From Aliiruegeria haliotis (lineage in GTDB: Bacteria; Pseudomonadota; Alphaproteobacteria; Rhodobacterales; Rhodobacteraceae): a DNA stretch of 64,000 nucleotides. Below are positions 1-9,276 of the stretch, piece after piece (the stretch's first letter is position 1; the number at the start of each line of letters is the position of its first letter). The position numbers were made by a program, and so were the translations under genes. The stretch lies in contig NZ_PVTD01000006.1 of NCBI RefSeq assembly GCF_003003255.1, positions 186,001 to 250,000 on the forward strand, written 5' to 3'. The notes below the pieces were generated by a model. It saw nothing but the letters and a program-made list of their open reading frames with translations. It ran no database searches and was not told where the DNA came from.

Positions 1-1
1 C

Positions 2-277
2 GAGGAAACCCGGGAGGTCAAGGGAGAGACCCTCGGGATGGTACGGGGTCGATTACTGGAGACCGGCCGGGAGGCGGCGCTCTATCCCGGCACCCTGCCG
101 GAGGACCCTTCGCAACTCCTCGTGCCGGCCCGCGATGGCGCGTCGGAATGGCTCGACGACGACTACGCCGTGATGCATTTCGCGCCCGCCTCGGGGACGC
201 TGAAGCCGGGCGAAGGGCCGCCGCATATCCGTCTGGACCGCGCTGCGGAGTTTCTGGTCGGGGATCGCCTGCGATGA
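2..277 (+). CDS. ycjX: YcjX-family P-loop protein, C-terminal fragment (cut by window edge)
   Basis: Open frame from base 2 to the TGA at 275-277; the 5' part lies outside the window. The last 20 or so residues (PPHIRLDRAAEFLVGDRLR) closely match the end of Escherichia coli YcjX as I recall it (PLPHIRLDAALEFLIGDKLR). The G-x-x-L-x-x-G...YPG stretch just before also fits. YcjX (DUF463) is a predicted GTPase-like protein of unknown role, usually encoded next to YcjF. That pairing is nearly kept here: a small acetyltransferase gene sits between this fragment and the ycjF-like gene. The stop overlaps the next start by 4 bases (ATGA), so translation is probably coupled. Confidence 0.8.
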   Translation, partial: EETREVKGETLGMVRGRLLETGREAALYPGTLPEDPSQLLVPARDGASEWLDDDYAVMHFAPASGTLKPGEGPPHIRLDRAAEFLVGDRLR

Positions 278-708
278 TCCGCCTGCGCACCGCGACCATC
301 GGGGACGTGCCGGAGATGGCGGCAATCCTTCAGACCTGGCTCGACCAGACCCCCTGGATGCCCGACCTGCACAGGCTGGAGGGAACGAAGCGGTTCGTGG
401 CACGGCTCCTGGAGACCACGGAGGCCGAGGTGGCCTGCGGGAGCGAGGTCGATGGGTTCCTGTGCCTTGAAGGCGCCGAGATCCCGGCGCTCTACGTTGC
501 GGAGAGCGCCCGGAGCCGCGGTGTGGGATCCGCGCTGATCGTAGAAGCGCAGGCAAGGCGCACCCGGCTGTGTCTCTGGACCTTTCAGGCCAACAGCCGC
601 GCGCGCCGGTTCTATGCCAGGCATGGGTTTCTGGAGGTCGAGGCGACCGATGGCGCGGGCAACGAGGAAAAGCTGCCGGACGTGCGGCTGGAATGGAGCC
701 GGACATGA
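274..708 (+). CDS. GNAT family N-acetyltransferase
   Basis: 144 residues, about the size of a single GNAT domain. Motif A, the acetyl-CoA pyrophosphate loop, is visible as L-Y-V-A-E-S-A-R-S-R-G-V-G-S-A-L near residues 73-90, in the expected R/Q-x-x-G-x-G/A form. A later A-R-R-F-Y-A-R-H-G-F-L matches GNAT motif B (N-x-x-A-x-x-x-Y-x-x-x-G-F). GNAT enzymes move the acetyl group of acetyl-CoA to an amine; the substrate cannot be told from sequence. The ATG at 274 was chosen because it overlaps the ycjX stop (ATGA). Its own stop overlaps the ycjF-like start the same way, so the three genes form one tightly coupled operon. The insertion of an acetyltransferase between ycjX and ycjF is the odd point. 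Confidence 0.85.
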   Translation: MIRLRTATIGDVPEMAAILQTWLDQTPWMPDLHRLEGTKRFVARLLETTEAEVACGSEVDGFLCLEGAEIPALYVAESARSRGVGSALIVEAQARRTRLCLWTFQANSRARRFYARHGFLEVEATDGAGNEEKLPDVRLEWSRT

Positions 709-1712
709 GTGACTCTCCCAAGGGACCGGTCATCATCGAGTTTGAGGACGCCGTGGAGCCGCAGCCAGGCCCCGCTGAGGCACCGCCGGTGCCGGACGTC
801 ACGCCGGACCTGCCCACGGGGCGGGCCATGCAGACGGTCGCGGTCATAGGCGCGCGCAAACCATCCCCACTCGGGCGGATGTTCTGGGGCGGGTTTGTCG
901 GGCTGGTCGGTTTCGGCGCCTCGGTCGCGGCCTGGGATTTCGTGACCGGGTTGCTGGCACGCAACCAGCTTCTTGGCGGCATCGCGCTTGTGCTGGCAAT
1001 TGTGTTCCTGGTGGCCTGCCTTGGCCTCGCCCTGCGCGAACTTGCCGGGTTCTTCCGGCTGGCCCGTCTCGATGGCGTGCATCGCGACGCCGAGGCGGCC
1101 ATGGCGGGCGAGGACCTGGAACTGGCCCGGAAGGTCGTGGCTCGGCTGGAGACGCTCTACGCCCCGCGCAAGGATCTGGACTGGAGCCTTGAACGACTGA
1201 AGGAGCGGGCGGACGAGCAATTCGACGCGGAGGCATTGCTCGGGCTTGCGGAGGCGGAGCTCATGGCGCCCCTCGATGCCGCGGCGCGCCGCGAGGTGGA
1301 GGCAGCCGCGCGGCAGGTGGCCACCGTGACCGCCATCGTCCCACTTGCGCTTGCTGATGTGGCGACAGCGCTTGTTTCCACGGTGCGGATGATCCGGCGA
1401 GTCGGGGAGATCTACGGCGCACGGGCCGGCACGCTGGGAAGCCTGCGCCTGACGCGCTCCGTTCTGACCCATCTGGTGGCGACCGGGGCCGTGGCGGTCG
1501 GGGACGACCTGATCGGCTCGGTCGCGGGCGGCGGCGTGCTCAGCAAGGTTTCACGCCGGTTCGGCGAGGGAATCGTCAACGGGGCGTTGACCGCGCGCGT
1601 CGGCGTGGCCGCGATCGAGGTTTGTCGGCCGTTGCCCTTCGCGCGTCTGAAACGGCCGTCGGTCACCTCCTTGGTGAAGCGGGCGCTGTCGGGGCTGTTT
1701 GGCGCCGACTGA
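705..1712 (+). CDS. ycjF: YcjF-like membrane protein (TIGR01620/DUF697 type)
   Basis: 335 residues. It has an acidic, proline-rich N-terminal tail (about residues 10-40). Two closely spaced hydrophobic segments follow around residues 60-110 (MFWGGFVGLVGFGASVAAW, then LLGGIALVLAIVFLVACLGLAL). After a helical charged region comes a C-terminal hydrophobic DUF697-like part, with T-A-I-V-P-L-A-L-A-D-V near 210-220. This order is that of YcjF, an inner-membrane protein of unknown function linked to YcjX. The ATG at 705 overlaps the upstream GNAT stop. The assignment rests on topology, length and linkage to ycjX rather than on catalytic residues. Confidence 0.75.
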   Translation: MSDSPKGPVIIEFEDAVEPQPGPAEAPPVPDVTPDLPTGRAMQTVAVIGARKPSPLGRMFWGGFVGLVGFGASVAAWDFVTGLLARNQLLGGIALVLAIVFLVACLGLALRELAGFFRLARLDGVHRDAEAAMAGEDLELARKVVARLETLYAPRKDLDWSLERLKERADEQFDAEALLGLAEAELMAPLDAAARREVEAAARQVATVTAIVPLALADVATALVSTVRMIRRVGEIYGARAGTLGSLRLTRSVLTHLVATGAVAVGDDLIGSVAGGGVLSKVSRRFGEGIVNGALTARVGVAAIEVCRPLPFARLKRPSVTSLVKRALSGLFGAD

Positions 1713-1746
1713 CGGTTGGCACGGCTTTGAAACGGGAGGATGCGCA

Positions 1747-2496
1747 TTGATCCGGGATCTGTCGGAGGCGATTGCAGCGGCCGGGGAGATCCGAGCCCAG
1801 ATGTTCCCATCCGCAAATGTCGTGCTGCTCGCCGGGTCCGTTGTCCGCGGCGAAGCGACTCCCACGTCGGATCTTGACCTCGTGGTCGTGTTCGACCGTG
1901 TCGCGCAGGCCCGGCGGCAATCCTTCACCTTTTCCGGCTGGCCGGTTGAGGCCTTCCTCCATGATCCCTGCACGCTGTCGTATTTCTTCCGGGAAGTGGA
2001 CCGCCCCTCCGGGGTGCCCTCGTTGCCCAACATGGTCAGCGAGGGCATCGAGATCGCCGGCAGGACAGAACCTGGCGAACGGATCAAGGCCATGGCCAAC
2101 GAGGTCCTGGAGGCCGGACCGATCCCTTGGGGGCGTCTCGACCGGGACAACTCACGCTATGCCATTACCGACATGGTCCAGGACATTCGCGGGGCGCACA
2201 GCCCGGAGGAACGGCTGCCGGTCCTGGCAAGCCTGTATCCGGCAATCGCCAACCACTACTGCCGATCGCGGAGCTTGTGGGCGGCAAAGGGCAAGAGCAT
2301 TCCGCGGAGGCTCCGGCGTCTCGATCCGGAATTCTGCGAACGTTTCACGCAGGCCTTTGCAGCAGCGTTCTCGGACGGCGACATCGCGGGGGTCATCCAC
2401 GTGTCGGAAGAGGTCCTGACGCCGGATGGCGGATTCCTGTTCGATGGCTACACGCGCGAAGCGCCGAAGGCGTGGAGAGCGCCGGACGATCCGTAG
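1747..2496 (+). CDS. Nucleotidyltransferase-fold (Pol-beta superfamily) protein
   Basis: About 249 residues. Residues 20-50 read V-V-L-L-A-G-S-V-V-R-G-E-A-T-P-T-S-D-L-D-L-V-V-V-F. This is the G-S-x(n)-[ST]-D-[LI]-D signature of minimal nucleotidyltransferases, with two metal-binding aspartates (D-L-D). Family members transfer nucleotides to antibiotics, proteins or RNA; the substrate here is unknown. The start is uncertain. I prefer TTG at 1747 because GGGAGGA at 1734-1740 is well spaced before it; a TTG at 1699 would overlap the ycjF-like gene. The C-terminal part (N-H-Y-C-R-S-R-S-L-W...) looks helical, like the substrate-binding half of such transferases. It lies 34 bases after the ycjF-like stop and may be the last gene of that operon. 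Confidence 0.75.
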   Translation: MIRDLSEAIAAAGEIRAQMFPSANVVLLAGSVVRGEATPTSDLDLVVVFDRVAQARRQSFTFSGWPVEAFLHDPCTLSYFFREVDRPSGVPSLPNMVSEGIEIAGRTEPGERIKAMANEVLEAGPIPWGRLDRDNSRYAITDMVQDIRGAHSPEERLPVLASLYPAIANHYCRSRSLWAAKGKSIPRRLRRLDPEFCERFTQAFAAAFSDGDIAGVIHVSEEVLTPDGGFLFDGYTREAPKAWRAPDDP

Positions 2497-2826
2497 GGCC
2501 TGTCCGCCTGACCTGTGGACACCGGGATTGCAAAGGCCCGTTGCACACGGCCCCAGCTCGGCGGCGATGCAAGACACATGAGACCCCCTTTGCGGGGTAG
2601 CGGTGCAACGCGCATCGTGAGCGCCGCCGTGCACCGCAGCGACATGCCGACGCTCTGGACCCTTCGGGGCGGGCAGTCTATAGCGGCACCCAAGATGCTG
2701 ATACGGTCGATCATCATTCGAATTAGCAGCCCGGCGCTCTGATCAGACGAGCCGCCGGGACAAGGCGTTTGGAAGACCGCGCCGCCCCACATCCCAGACA
2801 TTCGAGATCCGAAGGACGCGAACCCC
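2497..2826. other. Non-coding stretch before ileS with inverted repeats
   Basis: 330 bases with no convincing gene. A short hairpin (ACCCC 2583-2587 / GGGGT 2594-2598) and a perfect 8-bp inverted repeat (GCGGTGCA 2600-2607 / TGCACCGC 2630-2637) follow the nucleotidyltransferase gene. Neither has a T-run. They may end that transcript or be part of the ileS leader. I see no T-box features and no clear leader peptide for ileS. Confidence 0.4.
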
Positions 2827-5763
2827 ATGTGCGCCGAGACCACCGACCCGACGACGCCCGACTACAAGTCCACCCTGAACCTGCCCCGCACCGATTTCCC
2901 GATGCGTGCGGGCCTGCCCAAGCGCGAGCCCGGCTGGCTCGATCGCTGGGCGCAGATCGGGGTCTATGAAAAGCTGCGCGAGAAGGCCGAGGCGCAGACC
3001 CGTCCGCCGTTCACGCTGCACGATGGCCCTCCCTATGCCAACGGCAACCTGCATATCGGGCACGCGCTGAACAAGATCCTCAAGGACATGGTGGTCCGCT
3101 CCCAGCAGATGATGGGCAAGGATGCCCGCTATATCCCGGGCTGGGACTGCCACGGCCTTCCCATCGAGTGGAAGATCGAGGAGCAGTACCGCCAGAAGGG
3201 CAAGAACAAGGACGAGGTTCCGGTGCTGGAGCTTCGGCAGGAATGCCGCGCCTTCGCCGACACCTGGATCGACATCCAGCGCGAGGAGTTCAAGCGTCTG
3301 GGTGTGACGGGTAACTGGGACGATCCCTACCTGACGATGAACTACCACGCCGAGGCCGTGATCGCCGAGGAGTTCATGAAGTTCCTGATGAACGGCACGC
3401 TCTACCAGGGGTCCAAGCCGGTCATGTGGTCCGTTGTCGAGAAAACGGCTCTGGCCGAGGCCGAGGTCGAATACCACGATCACACGTCGCACACGATCTG
3501 GGTGAAGTTCCCGGTCGTGCGCGCGCTGGACAAACACGGCGCGCGACAGTCGCAGCGCGGGGTCAATGTGATCATCTGGACGACCACGCCGTGGACGATC
3601 CCGTCCAACCGCGCCGTGGCATTCAACCCGGAGCTGTCCTACGGGCTCTACAAGGTCACCGAGGCGCCCGACGACAACTGGGCCAGGGTGGGCGACGAAT
3701 ACCTGCTGGCCGACAACCTCGCAGCGGAGGTCATGAAGGCTGCCCGCGTCGACGCCTACGAGCGCAAGGAGGCCGTGACCGCCGAGCAGCTTGACCTGAT
3801 GGTCTGCGCGCACCCCTTTGCCGGTATCGAAGGGGGCGAGGGCGAGTGGGACTACGAAGTGCCGCTCCTGCCGGGGGACCACGTGACCGACGAGGCCGGA
3901 ACGGGGTTCGTGCATACCGCGCCGAGCCACGGTGCCGACGACTTCATCATTGGCGTCAAGCACGGTCTGAAGATGACCCACAACGTCATGGAAGACGGGT
4001 CTTTCCGGCCCAGCCTGCCGCTGTTCGGGGGCGCCGTGATCTTTGACCACAAGGGCAAGGAGAAGGATGCCAACAAGCGGGTGATCGACGCCATGGTCGG
4101 GGCCGATGCCCTGATCGCGCGTGGCCGGATCAAGCACTCCTACCCGCATTCCTGGCGGTCCAAGGCGCCGCTGATCTTCCGCAACACCTCGCAGTGGTTT
4201 GCCGCCATCGACCGCGAGGTCGGCGACGGTCAGGACGATTATGGCAAGACGATCCGCAGCCGGGCGCTCAAGTGTATCGACGAAATGGTCACGTGGACGC
4301 CGCCGGCCGGACGGAACCGGCTCTACTCGATGATCGAGGCGCGGCCGGACTGGGTGCTGTCGCGCCAGCGTGCCTGGGGCGTGCCGCTGACCTGCTTCGT
4401 TAAGAAGGGTGCCTCGCCGCATGACGACGACTACCTTCTGCGCGACGAGGCCGTGAACCAGCGTATTGTCGCGGCGTTTGAGGCCGAGGGCGCCGATGCC
4501 TGGTACAAGGAGGGCGCCAAGGCCCGGTTCCTGGGCAACGACTACGATGCCGATGCATATGAACAGGTGTTCGACATCCTGGACGTGTGGTTCGATTCCG
4601 GCTCGACCCATGCGTTCGTCCTGCGCGACCGCGCGGATGGTTCCGAGGATGGCATTGCCGATCTCTACCTTGAAGGCACCGACCAGCATCGCGGCTGGTT
4701 CCACTCCTCGATGCTGCAAAGCTGTGGCACCAATGGCCGCGCACCTTATCGCGGTGTGCTGACGCACGGTTTCACGCTGGACGAGAAGGGCAACAAGATG
4801 TCCAAGTCGCTCGGCAACACGGTCGCGCCAGAGCAGGTCATCAAGCAATACGGGGCGGATATCCTGCGCCTTTGGGTGGCGCAGTCCGACTACACCGCTG
4901 ACCTGCGGATCGGCCCGGAGATCCTCAAGAACGTCGCCGACAGCTATCGCAGGCTGCGCAACACGATGCGCTTCCTGTTGGGGAGCCTCGGTGAGTTCGA
5001 GAAGATCGAGCCCTTGGCTCCGGCGGACATGCCGCCGTTGGAACGCTGGGTGCTGCACCGACTGTCGGAACTCGACGAGGAGGTACGCAAGGGCTACGCG
5101 GCCTACGATTTCCAGGGCGTGTTCCAGAATGTCTTCAACTTCGCGACCGTGGACCTGTCGGCTTTCTACTTCGACATCCGCAAGGACGCGCTGTATTGCG
5201 ATGCCGATGACAGCCGGTTCCGACGCGCTGCGCTGACGGTGCTGGACCTGCTGTTCCACCGGCTCACCACCTGGCTTGCGCCGGTGCTGGTGTTCACGAT
5301 GGAAGAGGTCTGGCTGGATCGCTACCCGGGCGACGACAGCTCGCTTCACCTTCAGGACATTCCGCAAACCCCGGCCGAGTGGCGCAGCCTGGAAATCGCG
5401 AGCCTCGTGGAGCGCGTGCGCAAGGTCCGCCGCGTTGTAACCGCCGCGCTGGAAGTGCAGCGCCGCGAGAAAGTGATCGGGTCCAGCCTGGAGGCGGCGC
5501 CGGAAGTGTACGTCGAGGACGAAACTCTTGTCACCTTGCTCCGGGCGGCAAACTTCGCCGATATCTGCATTGCTTCGCAGATCACGATCACCAACTCGGC
5601 GGCGCCGGACGGGGCCTTCAGGCTCGATGACGTGGAGGGTGTCGGCGTCGTTTTCGCCCGCGCGGAGGGTGAGAAGTGCCAGCGGTGCTGGAAGATCCTG
5701 CCGGACGTGGGCGACCATGCCCACCCGGGCACCTGCAAGCGTTGCAACGACGCGCTTGGCTAA
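2827..5763 (+). CDS. ileS: Isoleucyl-tRNA synthetase
   Basis: 978 residues, usual for bacterial class Ia IleRS. It charges tRNA-Ile with isoleucine in the cytoplasm, using ATP. The HIGH motif (H-I-G-H) is at residues 76-79 in the context P-P-Y-A-N-G-N-L. The KMSKS loop is at about 657-661 ([10 protein letters not shown]). Between them lies the CP1 editing domain, with [10 protein letters not shown] and the [12 protein letters not shown] segment. The C-terminus carries a four-cysteine zinc site (C-Q-R-C...C-K-R-C), characteristic of bacterial IleRS1. The chosen ATG gives the normal N-terminus. The gene stands alone and is closed by a strong intrinsic terminator. Confidence 0.98.
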   Translation: MCAETTDPTTPDYKSTLNLPRTDFPMRAGLPKREPGWLDRWAQIGVYEKLREKAEAQTRPPFTLHDGPPYANGNLHIGHALNKILKDMVVRSQQMMGKDARYIPGWDCHGLPIEWKIEEQYRQKGKNKDEVPVLELRQECRAFADTWIDIQREEFKRLGVTGNWDDPYLTMNYHAEAVIAEEFMKFLMNGTLYQGSKPVMWSVVEKTALAEAEVEYHDHTSHTIWVKFPVVRALDKHGARQSQRGVNVIIWTTTPWTIPSNRAVAFNPELSYGLYKVTEAPDDNWARVGDEYLLADNLAAEVMKAARVDAYERKEAVTAEQLDLMVCAHPFAGIEGGEGEWDYEVPLLPGDHVTDEAGTGFVHTAPSHGADDFIIGVKHGLKMTHNVMEDGSFRPSLPLFGGAVIFDHKGKEKDANKRVIDAMVGADALIARGRIKHSYPHSWRSKAPLIFRNTSQWFAAIDREVGDGQDDYGKTIRSRALKCIDEMVTWTPPAGRNRLYSMIEARPDWVLSRQRAWGVPLTCFVKKGASPHDDDYLLRDEAVNQRIVAAFEAEGADAWYKEGAKARFLGNDYDADAYEQVFDILDVWFDSGSTHAFVLRDRADGSEDGIADLYLEGTDQHRGWFHSSMLQSCGTNGRAPYRGVLTHGFTLDEKGNKMSKSLGNTVAPEQVIKQYGADILRLWVAQSDYTADLRIGPEILKNVADSYRRLRNTMRFLLGSLGEFEKIEPLAPADMPPLERWVLHRLSELDEEVRKGYAAYDFQGVFQNVFNFATVDLSAFYFDIRKDALYCDADDSRFRRAALTVLDLLFHRLTTWLAPVLVFTMEEVWLDRYPGDDSSLHLQDIPQTPAEWRSLEIASLVERVRKVRRVVTAALEVQRREKVIGSSLEAAPEVYVEDETLVTLLRAANFADICIASQITITNSAAPDGAFRLDDVEGVGVVFARAEGEKCQRCWKILPDVGDHAHPGTCKRCNDALG

Positions 5764-5770
5764 TGCTATT

Positions 5771-5795
5771 GGGCGGCCTTCGGGCCGCCCTTTCT
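5771..5795 (+). terminator. Intrinsic terminator of ileS
   Basis: Perfect 8-bp GC stem GGGCGGCC/GGCCGCCC closed by a TTCG tetraloop (5771-5790), followed at once by TTTCT. It begins 7 bases after the ileS stop. The stem is symmetric, but only the plus-strand side has the T-run. Confidence 0.9.
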
Positions 5796-5893
5796 CTGGT
5801 GCCGAGGCGAAACACACGGCGCATCGGCCGTTCTTTGCACCTGCCCATTGATCGTGTCTTGTCCGGCGGAAATCTGGCCTTGCACGCCGCAGG

Positions 5894-6598
5894 TTAGGCG
5901 CCTTCCGGAGCCCGTCTGGCGAGGATCTGCTGCGCAAGACCCGCCAGCAGAAGATAGGCGGAGGTGATCAGCAGTCCGACCTGTGCCCAGCCCTGCGGAT
6001 CGAAGCTGGTCCAGGCAGCCCAGGCCGCACAGAAGGTCCAGGCGATTGCCACCGGAAGCGACACGGCGCGCCAGCGGGCTGTGCGGACCGGGTGGATGAA
6101 GCGAATGTCGGAGAACATCGCGACCGTCAGCAGAAGAATGACTAGCAGCGAGACCCAGTCCGGCGGACGAATGGCGAACAGGACGATGACGACCATGTTC
6201 CAGCAGCCGGGAAACCCGGAAAAGCTCTTGTCCTCGGTCTTCATCCTGGTGTCGGCGAAGTAGAGCGCACTGGCGAAGGTTATCGCAAAGAGACCGAACC
6301 ACCCCATCCAGCCCCCCAGAAGCCCCGAGGCATACAGGGCGAATGCCGGGATGAACACGTAGGTGAGGTAGTCTATGATCAGGTCCAGCAAGGCACCATC
6401 GACCTGCGGTGCATGGGTCCAGACATCGAATTTCCGTGCCAGCGGGCCGTCGATCCCGTCGACCATGAAGGCAACGACCAGCCAGAGGAACATCATCGGC
6501 CAGTCGTAGTCGACCGCCTCAAGGAGGGCGAGCATGGCCAGAACGGCCCCGGTGGCGGTGAGGAGGTGGACGGAGTATGCGCGGTGCGGCGTCTTCAT
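5894..6598 (-). CDS. pcs: Phosphatidylcholine synthase (CDP-alcohol phosphatidyltransferase)
   Basis: 234 residues, with about seven hydrophobic segments across the protein. The catalytic CDP-alcohol phosphotransferase signature is seen at about residues 46-77. It runs D-G-I-D-G-P-L-A-R, then twelve residues, then G-A-L-L-D-L-I-I-D. The longer spacer before G-x3-D-x3-D is, as far as I know, typical of the choline-specific Pcs branch rather than PgsA or PssA. Pcs condenses CDP-diacylglycerol with free choline at the inner membrane, giving phosphatidylcholine and CMP; this is common in alphaproteobacteria. The ATG at 6598 was chosen because family members start shortly before the first membrane segment; longer upstream reading has no domain. 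It is convergent with ileS. Confidence 0.88.
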   Translation of the reverse strand: MKTPHRAYSVHLLTATGAVLAMLALLEAVDYDWPMMFLWLVVAFMVDGIDGPLARKFDVWTHAPQVDGALLDLIIDYLTYVFIPAFALYASGLLGGWMGWFGLFAITFASALYFADTRMKTEDKSFSGFPGCWNMVVIVLFAIRPPDWVSLLVILLLTVAMFSDIRFIHPVRTARWRAVSLPVAIAWTFCAAWAAWTSFDPQGWAQVGLLITSAYLLLAGLAQQILARRAPEGA

Positions 6599-6863
6599 GC
6601 GACGTTGATGCAGAAAACGGGCGTGGGATGCAAACCGTTGTGGCGTCCGATCTGGTGGTAGGCACGATTGGAGGCCAGCGTTGTTGAAAAGTCGCCATTG
6701 CCGATCGGCGGGGTGGAAGGTGCCTTCCGTGCCGAATCGACGTAGGGGCTGCAATTGCGGTCCTTGGCTTCGATAGCTGCGTTGCCCGAACACCGGAAAT
6801 GGGCATGGCGTGCCGGTGAGGGCGCGATGAACGCCATTGCGCGGCGGTTTCGGGGGCTGTCCG

Positions 6864-7793
6864 CTAGGCCTTGGGATGGGCTGACCGATAGACCTCCATC
6901 AGCCGGGCGGTGTCCACAGCCGTATAGGCCTGGGTCGTCGAGAGCGACGCATGTCCGAGGAGCTCCTGAATGGACCTGAGGTCGCCTCCGGCGTTCAGCA
7001 GGTGGGTGGCGAAGCTGTGGCGCATGGCGTGCGGCGTGGCGGAGGCCGGCAGCCCGAGTTGCAGGCGGCTGCGTTCCATCACCTTTGCGATCAGTCGCGG
7101 GTTCAGCGCGCCGCCCTTTTTGCCGCGAAACAGCGCTTCTTCGGGGGCGAGATCGTGGGGACAAAGCGCGACGTACTCGGCAACGGCATCGGAGGCGGCC
7201 GCGAGCACCGGTACGATCCGTTCCTTGTTGCCCTTGCCCCGGATTCTCAGCGCCTCGCCAAAAGGCCAATCCGCGCCACGCAGCCCGATCGCCTCCGAAA
7301 TCCGGAGGCCACAACCATAGAGCAAGGTGACCACCGCAACGTCCCGCGCCGCGACCCACGGCTCCCCGGACTGGATCTCTACCGTGTCCAGCATCGCACG
7401 GGCCGCGTCCTCAGCCAGGGGGCGCGGCAGCTTGCGGCGAAACTTCGGAGAACGGGTGGCGAGAATCGCGGTCACGTCGTAGCCCTCCCGTTCGGCCAGC
7501 CAGCCGGCAAATGTCTTCACGGCGGACAGCGCGCGCGCGAGGGAGCGGGCGGACAGTCCGGCAGCGCGTTCTTGCGCCATCCAGGCGCGCATGTCCGCGA
7601 CCTTGACCCGCCCGAGCGCGGCCGGGCCGAGGCTGTCGCCGAAATGGACCGCGAGAAAGGACAGGAACCCCTGAACATCGCTCCGATAAGCGGTGATCGT
7701 GTTTTCCGCCCGACCGTCCACCGCGCGCAGCGTGTCCTGCCAACGGGCCAGCGCATCGCGCATCCCGTCGGAGAGGCAGGTCAGCTCAGCCAC
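6864..7793 (-). CDS. xerC: Tyrosine recombinase XerC
   Basis: 309 residues, as expected. It works with XerD at the chromosomal dif site to resolve chromosome dimers. The N-terminal SAM-like core-binding domain spans about 10-100 and the catalytic domain about 120-300. All catalytic residues are visible: R164 (G-L-R-I-S-E), K187 (G-K-G-N-K-E-R), H255 and R258 (H-A-M-R-H-S), H281 (L-G-H-A-S-L-S-T-T), and the nucleophile Y290. The GTG start at 7793 overlaps the end of the upstream DUF484 gene by 13 bases; a downstream ATG at 7763 is possible. The DUF484-xerC pairing is conserved in proteobacteria and supports XerC over XerD. Confidence 0.95.
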   Translation of the reverse strand: MAELTCLSDGMRDALARWQDTLRAVDGRAENTITAYRSDVQGFLSFLAVHFGDSLGPAALGRVKVADMRAWMAQERAAGLSARSLARALSAVKTFAGWLAEREGYDVTAILATRSPKFRRKLPRPLAEDAARAMLDTVEIQSGEPWVAARDVAVVTLLYGCGLRISEAIGLRGADWPFGEALRIRGKGNKERIVPVLAAASDAVAEYVALCPHDLAPEEALFRGKKGGALNPRLIAKVMERSRLQLGLPASATPHAMRHSFATHLLNAGGDLRSIQELLGHASLSTTQAYTAVDTARLMEVYRSAHPKA

Positions 7794-8500
7794 CGCCGCA
7801 TCTGCCGTTCAAAGACCCCCGCAAGGAAGGCCAACAGGTCGGTCGCCTGATTGGGCCGGAACTGGTGCGGATCCTCCGAACCGAGCACCAGCATGCCGGG
7901 CAGGCGGCCCTCGCCGAAGTCGAGCTTCAGCAGCGCCTCGGAATTGATCCACTGGGTGGCATCGCCATAGAGAACTTCGGCGTCGGGTCGTAGCTGGCGC
8001 AGCGTCACCTGACGGAGCGGTACGCCGTCGCGCCCCTGTGTCAGGTAGTCGGCGATGAAGCCGGGCTTCACCACGGTCAGAACCTCACCGAGGCGCCGGA
8101 CGGCAATTTCGCCTTCCGAGTTGGCTTCCGATTCCAGCACCAGCCGCAGGCTGTCGACCCGCAGGATGGCCGCAACATCCGTGCCGATGCCCTTCAGGAA
8201 CCCTTCAAAATCGACCGGGTCCATCATCGTCAGCACTGCGCGGTGGATCTGATTGGTGCCTGCAAGATTGTCGTAGGCGGCGGCGATGACGGAACGGTGC
8301 GTGTCTTCGAGACGGTCGAGACGGCTCTCCAACCGTTCCATCGCAATGCCGCGCAGATCGACAATGTTGCCACCGAGAGATTTCTCGTTGGCGGAGATGA
8401 GCACGCGCATGATGTCGCGGTCGTCGAGGATGACATCCGGTTCCGTCAGAATCTTTTCCCGAAGCTCTTCCAGATCAACCGCCACGTCGCTCATGCCCAT
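7781..8500 (-). CDS. DUF484 family protein
   Basis: 239 residues. It starts with a short acidic helical region (L-E-E-L-R-E-K-I-L), then a predicted coiled coil (about 50-75, M-E-R-L-E-S-R-L-D-R-L-E-D-T), then a GAF-like alpha/beta domain. The segment ending in G-M-L-V-L-G-S-E-D-P-H-Q-F is typical of the DUF484 C-terminus. The function is unknown; in many proteobacteria the gene lies directly upstream of xerC, as here (13-base overlap). Two ATGs six bases apart (8500 and 8494) could start it. It lies 35 bases downstream of fsa, so fsa-DUF484-xerC is likely one transcript. Confidence 0.88.
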   Translation of the reverse strand: MGMSDVAVDLEELREKILTEPDVILDDRDIMRVLISANEKSLGGNIVDLRGIAMERLESRLDRLEDTHRSVIAAAYDNLAGTNQIHRAVLTMMDPVDFEGFLKGIGTDVAAILRVDSLRLVLESEANSEGEIAVRRLGEVLTVVKPGFIADYLTQGRDGVPLRQVTLRQLRPDAEVLYGDATQWINSEALLKLDFGEGRLPGMLVLGSEDPHQFRPNQATDLLAFLAGVFERQMRRWLS

Positions 8501-8535
8501 CCCACTTCAATGTCGCCTGGCAACCCTACACCAGG

Positions 8536-9189
8536 TCAGAGAATTTTCTGACCTGTTTTTGCCCAATCCTTCATGAAGGCGTCCAGTCCCTTGTCTGTCA
8601 TGACGTGATTTGCCATGGATTTGATGACCGCGGGTGGCGCAGTTGCCACATCGGCGCCGATCAGGGCGGCTTCCTTCATGTGGTTGACGGAGCGGATCGA
8701 GGCGGCGAGGATCTCGGTCCCGAAATCGTAATTGTCGTAGACGGCGCGGATTTCGGCGATCAGTTCCATGCCGTCGATGTTGAGATCGTCGAGCCGCCCG
8801 ATGAAGGGCGAGATGAAGGTGGCGCCGGCCTTTGCGGCGAGCAGGGCCTGGTTGGCGGAGAAGCAGAGAGTGACATTGACCATGCGGCCTTCGTCGGTGA
8901 GCACCTTGCAGGCCTTGAGCCCGGCCCAGGTCAGCGGCACCTTGATGGCGATGTTGTCGGCGATCTTCGCCAGTTCGCGTCCCTCGGCGATCATGCCGTC
9001 GGCATCGAGCGCCACGGTTTCGGCGGACACGGGGCCGTCGACCATGTCGCAGATCTCCTTCGTGACTTCCTTGATGTCACGGCCGGATTTCATGATCAGC
9101 GAAGGGTTGGTGGTAACGCCGTCGACCATGCCGAGGTCGTTGAGCTCGGCGATTGCATCGACTTCGGCGGTATCAACAAAGAATTTCAT
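8536..9189 (-). CDS. fsa: Fructose-6-phosphate aldolase / small transaldolase
   Basis: 217 residues, the length of the short transaldolase subfamily (TalC/FSA type). The N-terminus [10 protein letters not shown] and the T-T-N-P-S-L motif (about 26-31) are family hallmarks. The Schiff-base lysine is in N-I-A-I-K-V-P-L-T near residue 84, and F-I-S-P-F-I-G-R-L follows later. The enzyme cleaves or forms fructose-6-phosphate from dihydroxyacetone and glyceraldehyde-3-phosphate, or acts as a transaldolase; sequence alone does not settle which. The start at 9189 has AGGAGG on the minus strand (9196-9201). It is transcribed divergently from priA across an 87-base gap. Confidence 0.93.
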   Translation of the reverse strand: MKFFVDTAEVDAIAELNDLGMVDGVTTNPSLIMKSGRDIKEVTKEICDMVDGPVSAETVALDADGMIAEGRELAKIADNIAIKVPLTWAGLKACKVLTDEGRMVNVTLCFSANQALLAAKAGATFISPFIGRLDDLNIDGMELIAEIRAVYDNYDFGTEILAASIRSVNHMKEAALIGADVATAPPAVIKSMANHVMTDKGLDAFMKDWAKTGQKIL

Positions 9190-9276
9190 CGGTTTCCTCC
9201 TGTGGGGCGCTTGGGCCGGCACGCGGGAGCGGGGCCCGTCATCTTTGGGAACGGGGAAGTCCCGTCGGGGCAGGGC

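Noticed and set aside
2497-2826. T-box or leader-peptide control of ileS
   Set aside because: No specifier loop, no antiterminator T-box sequence and no isoleucine-rich leader frame. T-boxes on ileS are mainly a Gram-positive feature.
2743-5937. A 1064-codon open frame on the strand opposite ileS
   Set aside because: It mirrors ileS codon by codon, as expected for high-GC genes. It has no recognisable domain or ribosome-binding site, while ileS has every family motif.
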